DNA of 64,000 nt from NCBI RefSeq assembly GCF_006547145.1, contig NZ_CP041244.1, positions 3,472,001 to 3,536,000 on the forward strand, given 5' to 3'. A model generated the notes under the pieces. That model searched no databases. It had not been told where the DNA came from and worked only from the letters and a program-made list of their open reading frames with translations. Of the stretch, positions 18,152 through 26,081 are shown one piece after another. Position numbers and translations under genes: made by a program. The stretch's first letter is position 1, and the number at the start of each line of letters is the position of its first letter. This DNA comes from Actinomadura sp. WMMA1423. GTDB lineage: Bacteria; Actinomycetota; Actinomycetes; Streptosporangiales; Streptosporangiaceae.

Positions 18152-19003
18152 TCAGGGGGCCTTGGGCGGCTCGGGGTTGGTCCCGCTGGGCCCGGATCCG
18201 CCGGCGGGGGGCTGGGTGCCCGGCGCGGGGGGCTGGGTGCCCGACGCGGGGGGCGGAGTCGCCGCGGCGCCCGCCGGAGCTCCGGCGGGCGCCGGGGTCG
18301 CGGAGCGGCGGCGCCACAGCAGGAAACCCGCCCCGGCGGCCGCCACGACCACCAGGCCGCCGCCGCCGAGCAGGTACGGCATGGCGGAGCCGCCGTCCTC
18401 CTTGGGGGCCGCCTCCGCTCCGGCGGCGGGACCGGTCGGCTGCGACTGGGCGAGCGTCTGCTCCTCCTGCTGCTCCTGCTTGACCGACGCCTCCGGTGCG
18501 GGCTTGCCGTTGTTGCCGGGCTTGCCGGGCTTCGGCGGCGCGTACTTCGACTCCGGGAGCGTCTGGACGAACTTCAGCAGCGCCAGGTCGGGCTTGCCCT
18601 TGCTGCTCTTCACGGCCCCGTCGTAGATGGTCTTCACCCGGGGGGCGGGCAGCGCGTTGGACGACACCCGCAACTGGTCGCCGGCCAGCACCGCGAAGGT
18701 GCCCTTGCGCTTCATCATGCCCGGCAGCTGCCTGAGGACCTGCCCCGCGTCGTCGCCGGGGGGCAGGATCGCGATGAAGACCGCGACGGACCGGCCCTGC
18801 GCGGAGCGGAGCAGCTCCTGCGCGCCGTCCGACTGGTAGTACTTGGCGTGGGAGTCGACGTAGTAGCCGCTCTCGCTGATGCCCTCGGCGACCGCGTCGA
18901 GGTCGACGCCCGCGAAGGCGGGCGCGGCGGTCATTCCGAACGCCGGCCCGAGGGCCAGCGCCAGCGTCCCGGACGCGACGATGCGGCGGGAGAAGTGGTT
19001 CAC
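18152..19003 (-). CDS. TPM-like secreted protein with C-terminal membrane anchor
   Basis: The GTG start at 19003 is set by AAGGAG eight bases upstream and gives 283 residues. A signal peptide (~1-30) ends near 'APAFA'. The mature part (~33-150) with 'ISESGYYVDSHA', 'VAVFIAILP' and 'TFAVLAGDQLRV' resembles the TPM-type fold of Rv1476-like actinobacterial proteins. A charged, Gln/Glu-rich stretch follows, then one transmembrane segment (~215-235, then WRRR) and a Pro/Gly-rich cytoplasmic tail with 'GTQPPAPGTQPPA' repeats. The function of this family is not established. It converges on the RCC1 gene and is probably transcribed on its own; upstream, 92 bp separate it from the GT2 gene. Confidence 0.72.
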   Translation of the reverse strand: MNHFSRRIVASGTLALALGPAFGMTAAPAFAGVDLDAVAEGISESGYYVDSHAKYYQSDGAQELLRSAQGRSVAVFIAILPPGDDAGQVLRQLPGMMKRKGTFAVLAGDQLRVSSNALPAPRVKTIYDGAVKSSKGKPDLALLKFVQTLPESKYAPPKPGKPGNNGKPAPEASVKQEQQEEQTLAQSQPTGPAAGAEAAPKEDGGSAMPYLLGGGGLVVVAAAGAGFLLWRRRSATPAPAGAPAGAAATPPPASGTQPPAPGTQPPAGGSGPSGTNPEPPKAP

Positions 19004-19095
19004 GGAAGAGGCTCCTTCAACGCTGGGATGGCGATTGACATTACCGGCGCGACGTGGGTCAAGGTGGAGAAAGCCGGGGAATCGGCATGGCGGTG

Positions 19096-19992
19096 TCAGA
19101 TGCCGCGGCCACGGGTGTGGAGGGCCAGCAGGACGCGCTTGCCGGACACGACACCGGACGCCACGGCCAGCGCGAACGGGACGCGGCGCTCGGCGGGGTT
19201 CGCCCTCAGGGCCCGCGCCGACCAGCGCAGCGCGTCCTTGCGGCGGCCCACGGTCGCGCAGCCGAAGGCGAGCTGCCCGTAGACGCGCCCGGCCGCACCC
19301 GGCTCCTCGCCGATCTCCGGGTAGTGCTCCAGGAACCACTCCAGCGCGGCGACCTTGGTCTCCCACGCCTGCGCGTAGTAGGACGTCAGCCCCCACAGGA
19401 CCCGGACGTAGGGCTCGTCGACGTTCAGCACCGGGTGGCGGCGGGCGGCGCGGAGCGCGAGGTCCCAGTCCTCGCCCTGGCTGCCGGGGATCGACTCGTC
19501 CACCATGCCGATCTCGATGAGCGGCTCGCGGCGCGCGACGTAGGTGGAGGAGTGGACGCTCATCATCCGGTCGCGGATCAGCGCGTCGTAGGTGACCCGG
19601 TCCGTCCCGGCGAGCCGGGGCAGTTCCCGGCCGTCGAAGTCGATCAGGATGCCGGAGCTGCACAGCACCGCGTCCGGCTCGCTCTCCAGGGCCTTCACCT
19701 GCGCGGCGAGCTTGCCGGGCAGCCACAGGTCGTCGTCGTCGCAGAACGCGACCAGGTCGGTCGACAGGGACAGGACGCCGGAGTTGCGGGCGCCCGCGAG
19801 CCCCGGCGCCCGGGTGTTGCGGATCACCTCGACCCGGTCCCCCGCGAGCGAGGCGTCCGGTTCGGCCCGGTCGAAGACGACGACCGCGCGCACCTCGCCC
19901 TCGTAGTCCTGTGCCAGCACCGACTCCAGCGCGCGGCGCAGCAGCTCCGGCCGGTTGTGCGTGGGGAGCACTACTCCGACGGACGGGGGCAT
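19096..19992 (-). CDS. GT2 family glycosyltransferase
   Basis: A 298-residue cytoplasmic enzyme with the GT-A fold of family 2. It has an N-terminal 'VGVVLPTHNRPELLRRALES', an acidic nucleotide-sugar/metal site 'FCDDDDLW', 'GLAGARNSG' and a later 'GSQGEDWDLALRA' that carries the probable catalytic base. The C-terminal ~90 residues are helical. I prefer ATG at 19992; a GTG ten codons upstream falls in the first unit of a 17-bp tandem repeat. It probably adds a sugar to the lipid-linked repeat unit of the nearby polymer. The cysN stop is 125 bp upstream, with a strong hairpin between, so it likely has its own transcription start. Confidence 0.85.
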   Translation of the reverse strand: MPPSVGVVLPTHNRPELLRRALESVLAQDYEGEVRAVVVFDRAEPDASLAGDRVEVIRNTRAPGLAGARNSGVLSLSTDLVAFCDDDDLWLPGKLAAQVKALESEPDAVLCSSGILIDFDGRELPRLAGTDRVTYDALIRDRMMSVHSSTYVARREPLIEIGMVDESIPGSQGEDWDLALRAARRHPVLNVDEPYVRVLWGLTSYYAQAWETKVAALEWFLEHYPEIGEEPGAAGRVYGQLAFGCATVGRRKDALRWSARALRANPAERRVPFALAVASGVVSGKRVLLALHTRGRGI

Positions 19993-20007
19993 CGAGGGCC
20001 TGCCTTG

Positions 20008-20058
20008 TCGTTGTGGGTTCACAGTCGTTGTGGGCTCGCGGTCGTTGTGGGCTCGCGG
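20008..20058. repeat. Three tandem 17-bp units before the GT2 gene
   Basis: The unit TCGTTGTGGGCTCGCGG is repeated exactly at 20025-20041 and 20042-20058, with a variant at 20008-20024 ending GTTCACAG. The array lies in the probable 5' leader or promoter of the GT2 gene. Confidence 0.8.
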
Positions 20059-20083
20059 TCGGGCCTTCAGGTGGACCGGCGCC

Positions 20084-20110
20084 GCCGCGGGGCCCGGCGG
20101 GCCCCGCGGC
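20084..20110 (-). terminator. Hairpin terminator after cysN
   Basis: GCCGCGGGGCCC pairs perfectly with GGGCCCCGCGGC around a 3-nt GGC loop (12-bp stem). It begins seven bases past the cysN stop codon on the minus strand. Confidence 0.75.
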
Positions 20111-20116
20111 GCCCGG

Positions 20117-21439
20117 TCAGCGCGCGCCGGTGATCATGCCGGCGGCGACGGTGTTGTTGGTGGCCTCGTCGATCAGGATGAAGCCGCCGGTGAGGCGGTT
20201 GCGGCCGTAGTCGTCGACGAACAGCGGCTGCGTCACCCGCAGCGAGACGCGGCCGATCTCGTTCAGGCCGAGGGCCGCCGCCTGCTCGTCGCGGTGCAGC
20301 GTGTTGACGTCCAGCCGGTAGTGCAGCTCCTTCACCATGGCCTTCGCGGTGCGGGTCGTGTGCTTGATGACCAGCTTCGTGCGCGGGGCGAGGGTGCTGT
20401 CCGGGGTCATCCAGCAGACCATCGCGTCGATGTCCTGCGCGGTCTCGGGCCGGTTGTTCGGGCGGGCGATCATGTCGCCGCGGGAGATGTCGATGTCGTC
20501 GGCGAGGCGGAGCGTCACCGACATCGGCGCGAACGCCTCGCCGACCGGGCCGCCCGGCCCGTCGATGTGGGTGATCGTCGTGGTCAGCCCGGACGGCAGG
20601 TGGACCACCTCGTCGCCCGGCTTGAGCACGCCGCCCGCGACCTGGCCCGCGTAGCCGCGGTAGTCGTGCAGGTCGGGGTCCGTGGAGGCGTGCGGGCGGA
20701 CCACGTACTGCACCGGGAACCGCACGTCGATCAGGTTGCGGTCGGAGGCGATGTGCACGTGCTCCAGGTGGTGCAGCAGCGAGGACCCCTCGTACCACGG
20801 CATGTTCCCGCTGCGCTCGACGACGTTGTCGCCGTGCAGCGCCGAGATCGGGATGAAGGTCAGGTCCGTGACCTCCAGCTTGGAGGCGAACGAGGTGAAC
20901 TCGTCCACGATCCGCTCGTACACGCCCCGGTCGTAGTCGACCAGGTCCATCTTGTTGATGGCCACGACGAGGTGCGGCACCTGGAGGAGCGTGGTGAGGA
21001 ACGCGTGCCGGCGCGACTGCTCCAGGATCCCCTTGCGGGCGTCCACCAGAATGATCGCCAGGTCGGCGGTGGAGGCGCCCGTCACCATGTTGCGGGTGTA
21101 CTGGATGTGCCCCGGCGTGTCGGCGATGATGAACTTGCGGCGCGGCGTCGCGAAGTACCGGTACGCCACGTCGATGGTGATGCCCTGCTCCCGCTCGGCC
21201 CGCAGGCCGTCGGTCAGCAGCGCCAGGTTCGTGTACTCCTCGCCGCGGTCGGCGCTGGTCTTCTCCACCGACTCCAGCTGGTCCTCGAAGATCGACTTGG
21301 AGTCGAACAGCAGCCGGCCGATCAGCGTGGACTTGCCGTCGTCGACGCTGCCGGCGGTCGCGAACCGCAGGAGGTCCATCGCCTTGGCAGGCCGGTCGGC
21401 CGCCGTGGCCCCGCCGGGCCGGTCGCTCGCGCTGGCCAT
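20117..21439 (-). CDS. cysN: Sulfate adenylyltransferase subunit 1 (GTPase)
   Basis: A 440-residue GTPase subunit of ATP sulfurylase, which with CysD makes adenosine 5'-phosphosulfate from ATP and sulfate. The GTPase motifs are complete: G1 'GSVDDGKST', G2 within 'EREQGITIDVAYR', G3 'DTPGH' and G4 'NKMD', followed by EF-Tu-like beta-barrel domains. Unlike the CysNC fusions of mycobacteria and rhizobia (NodQ), there is no C-terminal APS kinase domain, and no cysC is seen in the window. The ATG shares one base with the cysD stop (TGATG), so the two are coupled. The position beside a sulfotransferase operon argues for a biosynthetic (PAPS) role. Confidence 0.96.
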   Translation of the reverse strand: MASASDRPGGATAADRPAKAMDLLRFATAGSVDDGKSTLIGRLLFDSKSIFEDQLESVEKTSADRGEEYTNLALLTDGLRAEREQGITIDVAYRYFATPRRKFIIADTPGHIQYTRNMVTGASTADLAIILVDARKGILEQSRRHAFLTTLLQVPHLVVAINKMDLVDYDRGVYERIVDEFTSFASKLEVTDLTFIPISALHGDNVVERSGNMPWYEGSSLLHHLEHVHIASDRNLIDVRFPVQYVVRPHASTDPDLHDYRGYAGQVAGGVLKPGDEVVHLPSGLTTTITHIDGPGGPVGEAFAPMSVTLRLADDIDISRGDMIARPNNRPETAQDIDAMVCWMTPDSTLAPRTKLVIKHTTRTAKAMVKELHYRLDVNTLHRDEQAAALGLNEIGRVSLRVTQPLFVDDYGRNRLTGGFILIDEATNNTVAAGMITGAR

Positions 21440-22356
21440 CAGAAGTAGCCCTCCTTCTTGCGGTCCTCCATCGCGGCCTCACTGGTGCGGTCGTCGGCGC
21501 GGGTCTGGCCGCGCTCGGTGATCCTGGTCACCGCGATCTCCTCGATCACCTCGTCGAGCGCCACCGCGTTCGACTTCACCGCGCCCGTGCAGGACGCGTC
21601 GCCGACCGTCCGGTACCGGACGCTCGCCGTGAACTCCGGCTCGTCGTCGCCGCGGTTCGCGTAGCCCGTCTCGGCGTCCAGCAGCAGGCCGTCGCGCTCG
21701 AACACCCGGCGGGTGTGCGCGAAGTAGATCGGCGGGAGTTCGAGCTCCTCGCGGCGGACGTAGTCCCAGATGTCGAGCTCGGTCCAGTTCGACAGCGGGA
21801 ACACCCGGACGTGCTCACCCTGCACGATCTTGGTGTTGAACAGGTTCCACAGCTCGGGGCGCTGGTTCTTCGGGTCCCACTGGCCGAACTCGTCCCGGAA
21901 CGACACCACCCGCTCCTTGGCGCGGGCCTTCTCCTCGTCGCGCCGCGCGCCGCCGAACGCCGCGTCGAACTGGTGCTGCTCGATCGCGTCCAGCAGCGGC
22001 GTGATCTGCAGCCGGTTGCGGGACGCGCGGCGGCCCTTCTGCTCCACCACCCGGCCGCTGTCGATCGCGTCCTGCACGGACGCCACGATCAGCCGGACGC
22101 CGAGCTGCGCGACCCGCCGGTCCCGGAACTCGATCACCTCCGGGAAGTTGTGGCCCGTGTCGACGTGCATCACCGGGAACGGGATCGGGGCGGGCCAGAA
22201 CGCCTTCTGGGCGAGGCGCAGCATGACGATGCTGTCCTTGCCGCCGGAGAACAGCAGCACCGGCCGCTCGAACTCGGCCGCCACCTCCCGGAAGATGTGG
22301 ATCGACTCGGCTTCGAGGACGTCTAGCTGGGACAGAAGGTAATCGGAACGCTGCAT
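21439..22356 (-). CDS. cysD: Sulfate adenylyltransferase subunit 2
   Basis: A 305-residue catalytic subunit of ATP sulfurylase, from the PAPS reductase/ATP pyrophosphatase (PP-loop) fold. The PP-loop is 'LFSGGKDSIVMLRLA', followed by the family-typical 'HVDTGHNFPEVIEFRD', 'FGGARRDEEKARAKER' and 'NLFN', and the C-terminal 'RKKEGYF' ends the protein as in other CysD. ATG at 22356 gives the usual length; the frame is open far upstream but without similarity. The upstream 125 bp contain the cysQ terminator and an inverted repeat CCGGTGG...CCACCGG, which could be a control site. It is the first gene of the cysDN pair. Confidence 0.96.
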   Translation of the reverse strand: MQRSDYLLSQLDVLEAESIHIFREVAAEFERPVLLFSGGKDSIVMLRLAQKAFWPAPIPFPVMHVDTGHNFPEVIEFRDRRVAQLGVRLIVASVQDAIDSGRVVEQKGRRASRNRLQITPLLDAIEQHQFDAAFGGARRDEEKARAKERVVSFRDEFGQWDPKNQRPELWNLFNTKIVQGEHVRVFPLSNWTELDIWDYVRREELELPPIYFAHTRRVFERDGLLLDAETGYANRGDDEPEFTASVRYRTVGDASCTGAVKSNAVALDEVIEEIAVTRITERGQTRADDRTSEAAMEDRKKEGYF

Positions 22357-22456
22357 CGTCTGGGGCTCTTTCCACGCTGTACTGGCAGATGCAACCGGTG
22401 GCACGGAGACGGGCACTTGCCTTCCCACCGGATCGGAACGCCGGCTCGCGCCGGTT

Positions 22457-22476
22457 CGGTCCCGCCCTAGGGACCG
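22457..22476 (-). terminator. Hairpin terminator after cysQ
   Basis: CGGTCCC pairs with GGGACCG (7-bp perfect stem, 6-nt loop) five bases past the cysQ stop codon. It separates cysQ transcription from cysDN. Confidence 0.6.
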
Positions 22477-22481
22477 GCAGG

Positions 22482-23426
22482 TCAGGGCAGTGCGCCGCTC
22501 ACTTCCCGGATGCCGGTCAGCAGCGTCGATGCCGACCCGGGATGGCACACCAGGATATCCGGGAGCCGGGGGTCCTCCCGGTTGTAGCGCAGCGGGGACC
22601 CGTCGACGCGGGACGCGTGCGCCCCCGCGCCGAGCGCCACCGCCGCCGGGGCCGCCGAGTCCCACTCGAACTGGCCGCCCGCGTGCACGTAGGCGTCCAC
22701 CTCGCCGAGCAGCACCGCGGAGATCTTCGCCCCCGCCGACCCGATCGGCACCAGCTCCACCTCCGGCTCGACCGCCTCCGCCAGCCGCCGCACGAACTCC
22801 GGCGGGCGCGTGCGGCTCACCGCGATGCGGAGCTTGCCCGCGTCCGGCGCCGGGACGTGCAGCGGCACCTCGCGGGGCGGCGGCGCGCCGGCGGGCCCGC
22901 CCCCGCCCGTCACCGGGTCGGTGTCGGCGGGATCGGTCCGGACGAGCGAGGCGCCGCCCGTCGCGTCGGTGCGCAGGACCAGGCCCTGCGCGGGCAGGGC
23001 CACGGCCCCCGCCGCCAGGCGGCCGGCGCCGGACGCGTCGCGCTCCCACAGCGCCACGTGCACGGCCCAGTCGCGGCGGCCCTCCTCGGAGAACTCGCGG
23101 GTGCCGTCCAGGGGGTCGACGATCCACACGCGGGAGGCCGTGAGCCGCTCCGCGTCGGCGGTGTTGCGGGTCGGGGCGCGGTCGTCGCCCTTGGACCGCT
23201 TCCCCGCCACCGAGGACCGCCCCTCCTCCGACAGCACGGCGTCGCCGGGACAGCGCTCGGCCAGCGCCCTCATCAGGAACTCGTGCGCGCGCAGGTCGCC
23301 GGTGTCCTTCAGGGCCCTCGCGTCGGCGAAGCCCACCTCGTCCCGCACGCCCAGCAGCAGCCGGCCCGCCGTTCCGGCGAGCTCGGCCGCGAGCGAATGA
23401 TCGTCTGCCGCCCCTGCCTCGGTCAT
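22482..23426 (-). CDS. cysQ: 3'(2'),5'-bisphosphate nucleotidase (CysQ-like, IMPase superfamily)
   Basis: A 314-residue member of the inositol monophosphatase superfamily. Metal-binding motifs are present: 'LSEEGRSS', 'WIVDPLDGTREF' and the C-terminal 'GGQFEWDSAAPAAVA'. CysQ enzymes turn PAP, the by-product of sulfotransferases, into AMP and so relieve product inhibition. I start at ATG 23426; the frame runs 36 codons further up but those residues are not family-like. A Gly/Pro-rich insert (~215-235) is unusual. Its place between cysD and the sugar transferase, in a locus with a sulfotransferase, makes PAP removal more likely than inositol phosphate metabolism. Confidence 0.87.
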   Translation of the reverse strand: MTEAGAADDHSLAAELAGTAGRLLLGVRDEVGFADARALKDTGDLRAHEFLMRALAERCPGDAVLSEEGRSSVAGKRSKGDDRAPTRNTADAERLTASRVWIVDPLDGTREFSEEGRRDWAVHVALWERDASGAGRLAAGAVALPAQGLVLRTDATGGASLVRTDPADTDPVTGGGGPAGAPPPREVPLHVPAPDAGKLRIAVSRTRPPEFVRRLAEAVEPEVELVPIGSAGAKISAVLLGEVDAYVHAGGQFEWDSAAPAAVALGAGAHASRVDGSPLRYNREDPRLPDILVCHPGSASTLLTGIREVSGALP

Positions 23427-23591
23427 CTGTAGATCACATTCCCGACTCGACTGGTCTGCTGGGTTCACTTTCTCATGGGGCACGCGCGGGCCACCGGGCC
23501 AGGTCCCGGTCAGTGGCCCGCCCGCCAGTGTCACGCCGGGCGCGGTCGCGCGTCAGCGCCCTGTCGTGTTCCCGCCGCCCCGGCGGACCGC

Positions 23592-25067
23592 TCAGTACGC
23601 GCCGGAGCCCCGGAACACCGCGGACCACGTCTTCCACATGATCTGCAGGTCGAGGGCCAGGCTCCAGTTGTCCACGTACCGCAGGTCGAGGCGGACCGAC
23701 TCCTCCCAGGAGAGGTCCGAGCGGCCGCTCACCTGCCACAGCCCCGTCAGGCCCGGCTTGACCACCAGCCGCCGGTAGACGTCCCCGCCGTACTGGGCGA
23801 CCTCCTCCGGCAGCGGCGGCCGCGGCCCCACCAGCGACATCTCGCCCCGCAGCACGTTGATCAGCTGGGGCAGCTCGTCCAGCGAGTACCGGCGCAGCCG
23901 GCGCCCGACCCGCGTCACCCGCGGGTCCTGCCGGATCTTGAACAGCACCCCGTCGTTGTCGTTGGCCGACAGCAGCTCCAGCCGCCGCGCCTCGGCGTCG
24001 GCGACCATCGTGCGGAACTTCAGCAGCGTGAACTCCCGGCCGCCGCGCCCGACGCGCGTCTGCCGGAACAGCACCGGGCCCTCCCCGGACAGCTTGATCA
24101 GAACGGCGATCAGCAGCAGCGCCGGGCTCAGCGCCACGAGCCCGCCGATCGCGACCGTCCGGTCCACCAGGCCCTTCAGCACCTTGCGGCCGCCGTCGAG
24201 CTCCGGATGCTCCACGTGCAGCAGGGGCAGCCCCGACACCGGGCGGATCGAGATCCGCGGGCCGGTCACGTCCATCAACGCGGGCGCCACGACCAGCTCG
24301 ACGTCGTTGCGCTCGATCTGCCACGCCAGCCGGCGCAGCGCCACCCCGTCCATCTCCGGGCACGCGAGCACGGCCACCGAGTCCGCGCCGATCCGGTCGG
24401 CGACCGCCGCCGCCTGGCTGAAGTCGCCCAGCACCGGGACGCCCTCCACCTCGGCGACCGCGTCCTCGCCCGCCGCCAGCGCCGGGGGCAGGCACACCGC
24501 CGCGATGTCCATCCCGTGGTAGCGCTTCTTCTGCAGCAGCCGGATCAGGTCGGACACCGAAGTCCGGTGCCCCACCGCCACGACCCGCCGCATGCACTCG
24601 CCGTGCCACCGCTTCTTGTGCAGCCACTTGCGCAGCCGGTAGCGCGCCACCAGCGCCAGGAACGTCCCGAGCGGCAGGGCCATCACCACGTAGCCGCGCG
24701 CGACGTCGGTCTTCGTGGCGTACGCCACGATCGCGACAACCGCCGTCAGGATGAACCCGGCGCGCAGGACCCGGTGGAACTCCTCGTACCCGACGCCCAC
24801 GTACCGCGGCTGGTAGGCCCGGCAGAGGACCAGCGTCGGCAGCCACACCACCGGCAGCGCCACGGTCAGGACCACGTACGGCGCGTCGAGCTCCGTCGGG
24901 ACGCCCGGGAACCTGAGCACGAAGGCGATCACGCCGGCCATCAGCATGCTGGCGAAGTCGAGGAACCGCGCGATCCTGCGGTAGGTGCGGGCCCAGTTCG
25001 GCGACGACGCGCGCTCGTGCTCATGGCGAATCGATGACTCGGCCTGGACCTTGTCAACGATGGCCAT
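23592..25067 (-). CDS. Exopolysaccharide polyprenyl glycosylphosphotransferase (WbaP/CpsE type)
   Basis: A 491-residue membrane enzyme that starts repeat-unit synthesis by moving a sugar 1-phosphate from a nucleotide sugar to undecaprenyl phosphate. Four N-terminal transmembrane segments (~35-150) precede a CoA-binding-like Rossmann domain (~170-290). Then comes a membrane re-entrant helix (~300-325, 'GGLVALSPALLLIAVLIKL') and the catalytic bac_transf domain with 'FRQTRVGRGGREFTLLKFRTM', 'RRYSLDELPQLINVLRGEMS' with the Asp-Glu pair, and 'LVGPRPPLP'. The 'KPGLTGLWQVSGRSD' near the end is canonical. ATG follows GGTGAGTGG. It is probably the committed first enzyme for the polymer made here, and it is the last gene of the locus next to pth. 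Confidence 0.93.
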   Translation of the reverse strand: MAIVDKVQAESSIRHEHERASSPNWARTYRRIARFLDFASMLMAGVIAFVLRFPGVPTELDAPYVVLTVALPVVWLPTLVLCRAYQPRYVGVGYEEFHRVLRAGFILTAVVAIVAYATKTDVARGYVVMALPLGTFLALVARYRLRKWLHKKRWHGECMRRVVAVGHRTSVSDLIRLLQKKRYHGMDIAAVCLPPALAAGEDAVAEVEGVPVLGDFSQAAAVADRIGADSVAVLACPEMDGVALRRLAWQIERNDVELVVAPALMDVTGPRISIRPVSGLPLLHVEHPELDGGRKVLKGLVDRTVAIGGLVALSPALLLIAVLIKLSGEGPVLFRQTRVGRGGREFTLLKFRTMVADAEARRLELLSANDNDGVLFKIRQDPRVTRVGRRLRRYSLDELPQLINVLRGEMSLVGPRPPLPEEVAQYGGDVYRRLVVKPGLTGLWQVSGRSDLSWEESVRLDLRYVDNWSLALDLQIMWKTWSAVFRGSGAY

Positions 25068-25343
25068 AAACCACTCACCAATCCCCTGTAACGCGCGCCC
25101 CGTCAGCGCGATTCACACCGAAGACGGTTGAGCGCAGCCTGAGGTTCACACGCGGCCCTGAACCTCATTCGACCTGCATCTTACGACCGCTTTGCCGGGG
25201 TCACGGAGGAAACGCGGGCATCACCCCCGTCAACGCAGGGGAACACCGGCGAACGCGTACGAATAAAATTTCGCGAGCCCTTGATCACCATACGCTCGGC
25301 GACTGACCGGTCACGCAGCGGGGTCCGGATCCGGCCATCGGGC
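25068..25343. promoter_or_regulatory. Control region of the sugar transferase, with inverted repeat
   Basis: No gene is visible in this stretch. A perfect 9-bp inverted repeat, TGAGGTTCA (25140-25148) and TGAACCTCA (25159-25167) with a 10-bp spacer, lies 73-100 bp before the sugar transferase start. Its spacing suits a dimeric regulator, or a small hairpin in the leader. The stretch 25255-25300 is AT-rich for this genome. I could not settle a promoter. Confidence 0.55.
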
Positions 25344-25345
25344 CG

Positions 25346-25370
25346 GGAGGGCCCGGCGCGCGGGCCCTCC
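25346..25370 (-). terminator. Hairpin terminator after pth
   Basis: GGAGGGCCC pairs with GGGCCCTCC (9-bp perfect stem, 7-nt loop GGCGCGC), 15 nt past the pth stop codon on the minus strand. Confidence 0.75.
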
Positions 25371-25384
25371 GGAGCGGACGAAGG

Positions 25385-25966
25385 TCAGCCGACGTGGAAG
25401 ACGTTCTGCGCGGCGGCCAGCCCGTCGGCCACCAGCGCCTCGACCGCGTCCGCCGCCCGGTCCACCTCGAAGCCGAGGTCCCTGCGCTCCGCCGCGGAGA
25501 AGTCCTTCAGCACGAACGCGGCCGGGTCCATCCGCCCCGGCGGGCGGCCCACCCCGAACCGCACGCGCAGGTAGTCCTTCGCGCCCAGCGACTTGGTGAC
25601 CGACCGCAGCCCGTTGTGGCCGTTGTCACCGCCGCCCTGCTTCAACCGCACCGCGCTGAAGGGGATGTCGAGCTCGTCATGGACGACGACCAGCCGCTCC
25701 ACCGGAACCTTGTAGAAGTCCCGCAGCCCCTTCACGGGGCCGCCCGACTCGTTCATGAAGGAACGCGGCTTCGCCAGCACCGCCCGCGCACCGGCGAGGC
25801 GCCCCTCCAGCACGTCCGCCCGCGCCCGGTGCGACTTGAACCGGCCCCCGGCGCGCGCCGCGAGCTCGTCCAGGACCATGAAACCCGCGTTGTGCCGGTT
25901 CTTCGCATACGACGGCCCGGGGTTGCCCAGCCCCACGACGAGCCAGAGATCCGCGTCCACCCGCAC
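25385..25966 (-). CDS. pth: Peptidyl-tRNA hydrolase
   Basis: A 193-residue cytosolic enzyme that frees tRNA from drop-off peptidyl-tRNAs. Family motifs are all present: '[21 protein letters not shown]' with the catalytic His and Asn, '[10 protein letters not shown]', '[11 protein letters not shown]' with the catalytic Asp, and '[13 protein letters not shown]'. The length is normal. It lies downstream of rplY with 115 bp between them that hold a strong hairpin, the same order as in other actinobacteria. Confidence 0.97.
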   Translation of the reverse strand: MRVDADLWLVVGLGNPGPSYAKNRHNAGFMVLDELAARAGGRFKSHRARADVLEGRLAGARAVLAKPRSFMNESGGPVKGLRDFYKVPVERLVVVHDELDIPFSAVRLKQGGGDNGHNGLRSVTKSLGAKDYLRVRFGVGRPPGRMDPAAFVLKDFSAAERRDLGFEVDRAADAVEALVADGLAAAQNVFHVG

Positions 25967-25980
25967 TCCTCACACGCGAG

Positions 25981-26016
25981 CACGGCCCCCGCCGGTGTGC
26001 ACCCGCGGGGGCCGTG
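25981..26016 (-). terminator. Hairpin between rplY and pth
   Basis: CACGGCCCCCGC pairs with GCGGGGGCCGTG (12-bp perfect stem, 12-nt loop) between the rplY stop and the pth start. It is probably the rplY terminator, or an attenuator that lowers pth expression relative to rplY. Confidence 0.75.
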
Positions 26017-26081
26017 AAAGTACCGTGCGGCCCGCCGTCCCGGCGGCCGCGCGCCGGACCCGGGGCCCGGCGGCACCACCG

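Noticed and set aside
18107..20058. CRISPR-like interpretation of the 17-20 bp tandem repeats
   Set aside because: Units are directly adjacent without spacers and there are no cas genes.
22357..22481. Possible SAM or sulfur-type riboswitch before cysD
   Set aside because: Only a simple CCGGTGG/CCACCGG inverted repeat and a terminator are visible; the conserved core of known SAM riboswitches was not found.
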